From positions 1 to 20,389 of the forward strand of contig CAJUJC010000024.1 in NCBI GenBank assembly GCA_910586805.1: 20,389 nucleotides of DNA. Direction: 5' to 3'. The notes beneath the pieces are model-generated. The model was given only the letters and a program-made list of their open reading frames with translations, was not told where the DNA came from and did no database searches. Made by a program: the position numbers and the translations under genes. Source of the DNA: an uncultured Erysipelotrichales bacterium (lineage in GTDB: Bacteria > Bacillota_I > Bacilli_A > Erysipelotrichales > Coprobacillaceae). How positions within the stretch are numbered: the first letter of the stretch is position 1; every line of letters begins with the position of its first letter. Shown here piece after piece: positions 14,724 to 20,389 of this stretch.

Positions 14724-15529
14724 CTTAATTGAAATCCTTCTCCTGGAGCTAAAACTTTAATTCTTTCAGGGTTGATCACTCTATCCAACAAATCTTCAGG
14801 ATTACCATTAAAAGGTGTCATTTTGGGTGCATCAATGCTTCCCCAATGTATACAAATCAACTTTGCATTTGGATAAGTGTTTGCCAATTGAATAGCTCCC
14901 TCAAAAGTTATATGCCATTCATTATCAGAAAAATCAAACAAAATCACATCAGGCTCTTTCATATGCAAATGTTCTTCAATCAAACGAGAATCTCCTGGTA
15001 GCCAAATTGTTCCATCAACTGTCTCAAACCAATATCCACAATATTCTCTTTCATCCCAATAACGATATTGCCATTTTTCTTTTTCATTTTGCCAATTATG
15101 AACAGCACGTGTAAGCATAATTTTCACATTATTAATTTCAAATGTCTCTTGAATATTATGAACATCTGTTCGATATCCCTCTTTATTCATAACATCAGCA
15201 ACATAATGTGGTGCATGATATTTTTGACATACTTTTTTCAAATCATTACAAGTTGATTTTGAGAAATGATCATTATCAATATGAGTAATCAAAAGACCAT
15301 CTAATGTAGGAACATCATTTGTTGAAATAGGTATATCATAAAGTAATGGCATATCAAAATCTTTTAAAACAGGATCTATCATTATATTTGTATTATGACT
15401 ATGGATCATAACACCTCCTCCGCCCAACCAATAAATTCTTGTTTCATGATCATGATAAAAATCACGATGAGTCATAGGTATTGTTTTAGGTGCAACTGCC
15501 TGTCCTTTTTCATTTTTTAAAATCATCAT
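14720..15529 (-). CDS. Metallo-beta-lactamase-fold hydrolase (UlaG-like group)
   Basis: A 269-residue metal-dependent hydrolase. It opens with a beta-strand pair around RIYWLGGGGVMI and NIMIDPVL, and its metal motif is HIDNDHF, an HxxxDH core in which the second His of the textbook HxHxDH is Asp. Other likely metal ligands lie in RAVHNW, LPGDSR and ICIHWGS. UlaG-type enzymes are lactonases, and related ones are phosphodiesterases; the substrate here is unknown. The chosen ATG (15529) follows AAAGGAGG by eight bases; the frame stays open to 15565 without a good site, and that extension overlaps the probable promoter. It is the first gene of a three-gene operon and lies downstream of a TetR gene on the same strand. 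Confidence 0.88.
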   Translation of the reverse strand: MMILKNEKGQAVAPKTIPMTHRDFYHDHETRIYWLGGGGVMIHSHNTNIMIDPVLKDFDMPLLYDIPISTNDVPTLDGLLITHIDNDHFSKSTCNDLKKVCQKYHAPHYVADVMNKEGYRTDVHNIQETFEINNVKIMLTRAVHNWQNEKEKWQYRYWDEREYCGYWFETVDGTIWLPGDSRLIEEHLHMKEPDVILFDFSDNEWHITFEGAIQLANTYPNAKLICIHWGSIDAPKMTPFNGNPEDLLDRVINPERIKVLAPGEGFQLR

Positions 15530-15553
15530 ATAAAAAGCCTCCTTTATAAGGAT

Positions 15554-15581
15554 ATTATACCTCAAAAAAAGGAAGCAACAA
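15554..15581 (-). promoter_or_regulatory. Promoter of the metallo-hydrolase/phosphatase/reductase operon
   Basis: On the minus strand a perfect TATAAT (15559-15554) is preceded, at 16 bases, by TTGTTG (15581-15576), a partial -35 match. A start near 15547 leaves a leader of about 18 bases holding the AGGAGG site. Confidence 0.55.
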
Positions 15582-15602
15582 TTGACATAACGCTCTTCTT
15601 AT

Positions 15603-15633
15603 CTAAAAGTTGACATTTCTTATTATTTGTCAA
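15603..15633 (-). terminator. Hairpin at the TetR gene end (weak terminator or operator)
   Basis: On the minus strand TTGACA (15633-15628) and TGTCAA (15615-15610) form a six-base stem with a 12-base loop, followed by CTTTTAG, a poor U-tract. The TGA stop of the TetR gene is inside the stem. A further TGTCAA (15587-15582) lies 22 bases downstream, so the arms could equally be a protein-binding repeat. Confidence 0.35.
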
Positions 15634-16205
15634 TTTTTGAAATAAGGATTTTCTTTATTTTCACCATCTTTAAACAAAACATCCATTCCTATACCTCGCA
15701 TATCAACAATCATTTTTGCCATTTCTTCACAAGAGACAGGCATATCAGATAAAATCCATGATAATGACATACTACTAGAAGCTGTTGCATGATATTTTGT
15801 AGCAAATTTTAAAGCTTCAGGCATTGGCTTACAGCCATATAATTCCTGATGCCATTTTAAATCAAATTCTTGACAATGTTCAAAAATATAATCTTTTAAA
15901 CAGTTTTGACCCTCTATCTTACAAGCCTGTTTCATAAAATTTTTATATTTTTTCATATTTTTAAAAGTATCTACTAAAGACTTATAAAAGTCTATTGTCA
16001 TATTATCACTATGAAAATCAGGAACAATTTTTGTATTATAAATATATTGAATAAGATCATTTTTATCAAGAAAATGATTATAAAACGTTTGTCTACTTAC
16101 ACCTGTTTGTTTTAAGAGTTCTTTAATTGTTATGGTTTCAATATTTGTATGATTACATAATTCAATCAATGCATTTGCAAGTATATTTTTAACATCAATA
16201 GCCAT
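15630..16205 (-). CDS. TetR/AcrR-family transcriptional regulator
   Basis: A 191-residue regulator. The N-terminal helix-turn-helix (about residues 26-47) has TIKELLKQTGVSRQTFYNHF, a typical TetR recognition helix with the conserved Tyr and Phe. The C-terminal ligand-binding part is all-helical and includes SWILSDMPVSCEEMAKMI. I choose the ATG at 16205 (MAIDVKN). The upstream in-frame codons overlap a TGTTATAAT -10 element, so they cannot be translated from that promoter. It lies between the divergent glgX promoter and the metallo-hydrolase operon and may control either; autoregulation is also common in the family. The ligand is unknown. Confidence 0.85.
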   Translation of the reverse strand: MAIDVKNILANALIELCNHTNIETITIKELLKQTGVSRQTFYNHFLDKNDLIQYIYNTKIVPDFHSDNMTIDFYKSLVDTFKNMKKYKNFMKQACKIEGQNCLKDYIFEHCQEFDLKWHQELYGCKPMPEALKFATKYHATASSSMSLSWILSDMPVSCEEMAKMIVDMRGIGMDVLFKDGENKENPYFKN

Positions 16206-16224
16206 CTTTCTCACCACCAAATCC

Positions 16225-16230
16225 ATTATA
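16225..16230 (-). promoter_or_regulatory. Extended -10 promoter of the TetR-type gene
   Basis: On the minus strand TGTTATAAT (16233-16225) is a perfect extended -10. Transcription from about 16218 leaves a leader of only about a dozen bases before the ATG at 16205, which decides the start codon. Confidence 0.6.
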
Positions 16231-16307
16231 ACATAAATATCATGATGAATATTAAAATTTATTGAAATCAAAACAATAAATTCAGTGATTTTTTATTTAT
16301 GAAATGA

Positions 16308-16313
16308 TAAAAT
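16308..16313 (+). promoter_or_regulatory. Extended -10 promoter of the glgX-rarA operon
   Basis: TGATAAAAT at 16305-16313 is an extended -10 with one mismatch to TATAAT. No good -35 is seen. A start near 16320 would leave a very short leader containing AAGGAAGTGAG before the ATG at 16336. It is divergent from the TetR promoter. Confidence 0.45.
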
Positions 16314-16335
16314 GCTAATAAGGAAGTGAGAATGT

Positions 16336-18447
16336 ATGAAGATATATGAAACACATGATAAAGCTGTCAAGAATATAGCAGGATATGATGTAAGACCAGG
16401 TTTATTTGATGTTAATGGTGCGAGAATAACCAATAAAGGTATTAATTTTACAATACACACACATTTTGGAACATCAGTAGAATTATTGTTATTCCATCCT
16501 GGAGAAGATGAACCCTATGCCATTTTACCTTTTCCAGAAGCTTATCGTATTGGGGATGTTTATTCCATGATTGTTTTTGGTTTGAATCATGAGGATTTTG
16601 AATATGCCTATCGTGTGGATGGACCTTATAATCCACAAAAAGGACATTTATTTAATAAAAACAATATTTTATTAGATCCCTATGCAAGATATGTGAGTGG
16701 GCAGGAAATATGGGGAAAACGAAAAACACAATCCTATCGTGCAAGAGTGGTGAGAGATGTTTTTGATTGGGGAGATATGCCTCAATCTTCTAAAGCATTG
16801 TCTGAACTCATCATTTATGAATTACACATTAGGGGTTTTACACAACATCCAAGTTCAAATGTCATCAATAAAGGGACTTTTGCAGGTCTTAAAGAAAAAA
16901 TTCCTTATTTAAAAGAATTAGGTATCAATGCAGTAGAACTCATGCCTATTTTTGAGTTTGATGAAATGGCAAACGAAAGACAATATGACAATAATAAACT
17001 CGTAGATTATTGGGGTTATAATACAGTCAGTTTCTTTGCCCCTAATAGTAGCTATACTGCTAACAAAAGTTATCACGAAGAAGGAACAGAGCTTAAAGAA
17101 TTGATTAAAGCATTACATGAAAATGATATTGAAGTTATTTTAGATGTTGTTTTTAATCATACTGGTGAAGGCAATGAGCAAGGAAAGAATTTTTGTTTTA
17201 AAGGTTTAGATAATAAAATTTATTATATGTTAACACCTGAAGGACATTATTATAATTTTAGTGGTTGTGGAAATACATTAAACTGTAATAATCCAACTGT
17301 CCAACAAATGATTTTAGAATGTTTAAGATATTGGACCATTAATTATAGAATAGATGGATTTCGTTTTGACTTAGCAAGTATCCTTGGAAGAGACCATCAT
17401 GGTCAACCTATGAACAATCCTCCACTTTTAAGAATGTTAGCATATGATTCTGTCTTAAGAAATGTGAAATTAATTGCTGAAGCATGGGATGCTGGAGGTT
17501 TATATCAAGTTGGAAGTTTCCCTGCAAGTAAACGTTGGGCTGAATGGAATGGACGTTATAGAGATTCATTAAGAGGTTATTTAAAAGGATATAATCATGA
17601 AGCATGGAATGTTGCATGGAGTATTTGTGGATCAAGTGACTTATATGGCGGTTATCTTTCTGAACATCATAACAATTATTCTGGTTATAATTCTTGTATT
17701 AATTTTTTTACATGTCATGATGGATTCACTTTATATGATTTATATTCATATAATGATAAACACAATTTAAATAATGGTTGGTTTAATACTGATGGTACTA
17801 ACAACAATCTCAGTTGGAATTGTGGTGAAGAAGGTGAGACTGATAATACTGAAGTTTTAACTTTAAGATATCGAATGATGAGAAATGCTTGTGCTATTTT
17901 AATGTGTAGTCGTGGTGCTCCTATGTTTTTAGCAGGAGATGAATTTGGAAACACACAATTTGGTAATAACAATAGCTATTGTCAAGATAATGAAATCTCA
18001 TGGTTAGATTGGTCTTATTTAGAAAAGAATAAAGATTTATTTGAATTTTTTAAATTCATGATTGCATTTCGTAAAAAACATAAAATTATTCAAAAAAAAC
18101 TACCTAATGCTGTATGTGGAATGGATGGATTACATGCTCACTATATTTATGGAGATCAAGTTGAAAACATTCCACAGGACACAAGATTTATAGGTATAAG
18201 TATGGCTGGCTATGATTCCAAACAACAACAGGATGATATTATTTATATAGCAGTCAATACACATTGGGAAAATAATCATATTACTCTCCCACCAACTTAT
18301 AATGCTGGTTCATGGTTTTTAACTGTTAATACTTATGGTGATGAAAATAAAAAATATTATTATGAAGAAGGACAAGAAAAACGTATAGAACACAACTTTG
18401 TCATAAGACCAAGATCAGTTTGCGTATTTGTCTTAAAGAAATTTTAA
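16336..18447 (+). CDS. glgX: Glycogen debranching enzyme (GlgX-type, glycoside hydrolase family 13)
   Basis: A 703-residue cytoplasmic enzyme that should cleave alpha-1,6 branch points of glycogen or related alpha-glucans. The N-terminal CBM48-like domain (about 1-140, with NFTIHTHFGTSVELLLFHPG) is followed by the GH13 barrel: DVVFNHTGEG (270-279), nucleophile Asp345 (GFRFDLASIL), general acid Glu382 (IAEAWDAGG) and His461-Asp462 (FFTCHDG). A beta-rich C-terminal domain ends at RPRSVCVFVLKKF. The full length and all three acidic residues argue for an active enzyme. It is the first gene of a plus-strand operon; rarA follows after 10 bases. No other glycogen genes are in the window. Confidence 0.93.
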   Translation: MKIYETHDKAVKNIAGYDVRPGLFDVNGARITNKGINFTIHTHFGTSVELLLFHPGEDEPYAILPFPEAYRIGDVYSMIVFGLNHEDFEYAYRVDGPYNPQKGHLFNKNNILLDPYARYVSGQEIWGKRKTQSYRARVVRDVFDWGDMPQSSKALSELIIYELHIRGFTQHPSSNVINKGTFAGLKEKIPYLKELGINAVELMPIFEFDEMANERQYDNNKLVDYWGYNTVSFFAPNSSYTANKSYHEEGTELKELIKALHENDIEVILDVVFNHTGEGNEQGKNFCFKGLDNKIYYMLTPEGHYYNFSGCGNTLNCNNPTVQQMILECLRYWTINYRIDGFRFDLASILGRDHHGQPMNNPPLLRMLAYDSVLRNVKLIAEAWDAGGLYQVGSFPASKRWAEWNGRYRDSLRGYLKGYNHEAWNVAWSICGSSDLYGGYLSEHHNNYSGYNSCINFFTCHDGFTLYDLYSYNDKHNLNNGWFNTDGTNNNLSWNCGEEGETDNTEVLTLRYRMMRNACAILMCSRGAPMFLAGDEFGNTQFGNNNSYCQDNEISWLDWSYLEKNKDLFEFFKFMIAFRKKHKIIQKKLPNAVCGMDGLHAHYIYGDQVENIPQDTRFIGISMAGYDSKQQQDDIIYIAVNTHWENNHITLPPTYNAGSWFLTVNTYGDENKKYYYEEGQEKRIEHNFVIRPRSVCVFVLKKF

Positions 18448-18457
18448 AGGAGGCTTT

Positions 18458-19771
18458 ATGCAACAATCACTTTTTGAACAGGATTTAAAACAACCTCTTG
18501 CTTCAAGATTAAGACCTACATGTTTAGAGGAATTTGTAGGACAATCCCATTTAATTGGTAAGGGAAAAGTTTTAAAAAAATTAATAGAAAATGATCATAT
18601 TTCATCCATGATATTTTGGGGGCCTCCTGGTGTAGGAAAAACAACTTTAGCACGTATTATTGCACATACAACGAAATCTGCTTTTATTGATTTCTCAGCA
18701 GTTACAAGTGGAATTAAGGAAATACGTGTTGTTATGAAACAAGCTGAAGAAAATCGTCAATTTGGTGAAAAGACAATTGTTTTTGTAGATGAAATACATC
18801 GTTTCAACAAAGCACAACAAGATGCATTTTTACCATTTGTAGAAAAAGGAAGCATTATTTTAATAGGTGCAACAACAGAAAATCCATCTTTTGAAGTTAA
18901 TGGCGCTCTTCTTTCAAGATGTAAAGTTTTCGTATTACAGCAACTATCCACTCAAGATTTGGTTTCATTATTAAAAAGAGCGATTATAGATGAAAAAGGA
19001 TTTGGTAATTATAAAATTATTATTGATGATGAATTCATAGAAGCTATTGCTCATTTTGCAAATGGGGATGCTAGAAGTGCCTTATCAACATTAGAAATGG
19101 TTATTTTAAATGGTGATATTCAAGATCAAACAATCACTATCAATAAAGATATATTAGAACAATGTATATCTAAAAAATCTTTACTTTATGATAAAAAAGG
19201 AGAAGAACATTACAACATTATATCTGCCTTACATAAATCAATGAGGAATTCTGACCCTGATGCTGCTGTTTATTGGTTAGCAAGAATGTTAGAAGCAGGT
19301 GAAGAGCCATTATATGTTGCAAGACGAGTGACAAGATTTGCAAGTGAAGATATTGGTATGGCTGATCCTAAAGCATTAGAAATAGCAGTCGCTGCTTACC
19401 ATGCTTGTCATTTTATAGGAATGCCTGAATGCAGTGTTCATTTAACAGAAGCTGTTGTTTATATGTCACTTGCACCTAAATCTAATTCTTTATATTTAGC
19501 TTATGAGATGGCAAAAAAAGATGCTTTAAAACAATTAAGTGAACCTGTTCCTCTTGTTATACGTAATGCTCCTACAAAATTGATGAAAGATTTAAACTAT
19601 GGTAAAGGTTATCAATATGCACATGATATACAAGATAAACTCACAACAATGCAATGTTTACCTGATTCATTGTTAGACAGAGAATATTACAAACCAACCT
19701 CTCAAGGATTTGAGGCTAAATACAAAGAACGTCTACATCAAATTAAAGAATGGAAAAAAAGACATAAGTAA
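18458..19771 (+). CDS. rarA: RarA/MgsA-type AAA+ ATPase (replication-recombination)
   Basis: A 437-residue AAA+ protein of the RarA (MgsA/WRNIP1) family, which acts at stalled replication forks with single-strand binding protein. The start ASRLRPTCLEEFVGQSHLIG is the family opening, with Walker A GPPGVGKTT (55-63), Walker B FVDEIHRFNKAQQDAFLPFV (109-128), sensor 1 GATTENPSF (137-145) and the arginine finger near Arg154 (LLSRCKV). The C-terminal tetramerisation part contains DPDAAVYWLARML and EDIGMADP. It has a strong AAAGGAGG site and is the second gene of the glgX transcript; linkage with a glycogen gene looks incidental. Confidence 0.94.
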   Translation: MQQSLFEQDLKQPLASRLRPTCLEEFVGQSHLIGKGKVLKKLIENDHISSMIFWGPPGVGKTTLARIIAHTTKSAFIDFSAVTSGIKEIRVVMKQAEENRQFGEKTIVFVDEIHRFNKAQQDAFLPFVEKGSIILIGATTENPSFEVNGALLSRCKVFVLQQLSTQDLVSLLKRAIIDEKGFGNYKIIIDDEFIEAIAHFANGDARSALSTLEMVILNGDIQDQTITINKDILEQCISKKSLLYDKKGEEHYNIISALHKSMRNSDPDAAVYWLARMLEAGEEPLYVARRVTRFASEDIGMADPKALEIAVAAYHACHFIGMPECSVHLTEAVVYMSLAPKSNSLYLAYEMAKKDALKQLSEPVPLVIRNAPTKLMKDLNYGKGYQYAHDIQDKLTTMQCLPDSLLDREYYKPTSQGFEAKYKERLHQIKEWKKRHK

Positions 19772-19781
19772 AGGAGAATTT

Positions 19782-20300
19782 ATGAGGAAAATTATTTTAT
19801 ATATTGCAATGAGTTTAGATGGAAAAATTGCTGATGAAAATGGAAATGTCAATTGGTTGGTGATGATATTCATGATACAAGTTCTACATATGATAATTTT
19901 ATTCAAAACATTGATACAGTCATCATGGGATATAATACATATCATCAAGTTGTAACTGAATTATCACCAGACACATGGGTTTATAAAGAATTAAAAACAT
20001 TTGTTTTTTACACATAAATCCCTTACATCCTCATACGAAATTGAATTTATTAACGAATCTATTGTTGATAAAATTCAACAATTAAAACAAGAAGATGGAA
20101 AAGATATTTGGATATGTGGTGGAGCTTCTATCATTCAACCCTTAATTGAAAATCACCTTATAGATATCTATCGCATTTCTATTATTCCTACAATCTTAGG
20201 GAATGGCATTTCTCTATTTTCATCATATTCTCAAAATTTAAAACTCATAGAATCAAAAACAATAAATGGCATCATAGAACTTATATATGAAAAGAAATAA
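19782..20300 (+). pseudogene. Dihydrofolate reductase-fold (RibD C-terminal-like) protein, double frameshift
   Basis: The gene starts at 19782 with an AAAGGAG site. MRKIILYIAMSLDGKIADEN is the signature N-terminus of small RibD/DHFR-fold reductases. At about 19855-19860 the frame breaks: one base appears to be missing in TGGTTGGTGAT. The next segment reads on in another frame as DDIHDTSSTYDNFIQNIDTV and IMGYNTYHQVV. After a T6 run at 20004-20009 one extra base returns it to the first frame, giving THKSLTSSYEIEFI, WICGGASIIQPLI and IIPTILGNGISLF up to the stop. Restoring both positions gives about 172 residues, the normal family size. Translated as is, it stops at 19955. Both events are at short homopolymers, so a sequence error is as likely as a real pseudogene. 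Confidence 0.82.
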
Positions 20301-20319
20301 TATGAAAATTTAATCATGT

Positions 20320-20348
20320 AAAAAAAGAACTTTAATCATAAGTTCCTT
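20320..20348 (-). terminator. Terminator between convergent genes
   Basis: GAACTT (20327-20332) and AAGTTC (20340-20345) form a six-base stem with a seven-base loop. On the minus strand three more pairs (one G-T wobble) extend it, and the T-run continues past the stem, giving a good rho-independent terminator. The plus-strand side has a weak T-tract, so it may work in both directions. The stop of the minus-strand gene lies in the loop. Confidence 0.7.
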
Positions 20349-20389
20349 ATTAATTCTTTAATCTCTTCTATTGTTTCTAATTGATAAAT
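20336..20389 (-). CDS. 3' end of an unidentified minus-strand gene
   Basis: Reading inward from the window edge on the minus strand, 17 codons are open and end in TGA (20338-20336). The translation (IYQLETIEEIKELIRNL) is a charged amphipathic helix, as at the end of many proteins. The terminator directly at the stop supports a real gene end. Too little is present to identify it. Confidence 0.45.
   Translation of the reverse strand: MYQLETIEEIKELIRNL

Noticed and set aside
15610..15633. TTGACA at 15610-15615 as a plus-strand -35 box
   Set aside because: No -10-like sequence at 16-18 bases downstream and no plus-strand gene follows.
16206..16271. N-terminal extension of 22 residues on the TetR protein
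   Set aside because: It overlaps the TGTTATAAT promoter element and is unlike TetR N-termini.
1..20389. Phage, insertion sequence, CRISPR array, tRNA or rRNA
   Set aside because: No transposase, integrase, direct-repeat array, cloverleaf or rRNA signature was recognised on either strand.

Overview
The window is AT-rich, densely packed DNA from an anaerobic, fermentative, low-GC Gram-positive bacterium. I infer a gut-type member of the Bacillota, perhaps of the Erysipelotrichia. This rests on codon use, strong AGGAGG-type ribosome binding sites, short U-tract terminators and an NADH-linked [FeFe]-hydrogenase locus. No species call is possible from sequence reading alone. There are no tRNA, rRNA, CRISPR or insertion-sequence features that I can support.

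Left edge (1-1887): the 3' end of a LacI-type repressor on the plus strand, then a MalY/PatB-type PLP C-S lyase on the minus strand with its own extended -10 promoter and terminator.

Centre (1847-11447, all minus strand): one apparent 12-gene operon running from a promoter at 11442-11447 to a terminator at 1847-1898. The order is hydC-like (NuoE fold); DRTGG protein; RsbW-like ATPase; a divergent hydrogenase-like iron-sulfur protein; a second DRTGG-like protein; a PHP-domain phosphoesterase; a HATPase_c protein; a thioredoxin-like ferredoxin; the flavin and NADH subunit (hydB); the catalytic [FeFe] hydrogenase (hydA); an ABC substrate-binding lipoprotein; and an ABC permease. Most junctions overlap or are separated by fewer than 20 bases. 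The catalytic enzyme (HydA, HydB, HydC) would couple NADH, probably with ferredoxin, to H2. The six genes between hydC and the ferredoxin look like a sensing and signalling cassette. The two transporter genes at the 3' end have no visible ATPase partner, and the hydrogenase maturases HydE, HydF and HydG are not in the window.

Right of the operon (11534-13167): a cystathionine gamma-synthase-family PLP enzyme on the minus strand, preceded by about 450 bases without an intact gene that carry a possible gene remnant. Next (13168-15633) come an aldo/keto reductase, a histidine phosphatase and a metallo-beta-lactamase-fold hydrolase, co-oriented as a three-gene operon with its own promoter, and then a TetR-type regulator.

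Right edge (16308-20389): a plus-strand operon of glgX (glycogen debranching), rarA (AAA+ replication-recombination ATPase) and a RibD/DHFR-fold reductase disrupted by two compensating one-base frameshifts. It converges on the 3' end of an unidentified minus-strand gene. A recurring feature is that stop codons lie inside terminator-like hairpins (five cases), and extended -10 promoters (TGnTATAAT or close) recur with weak -35 boxes.
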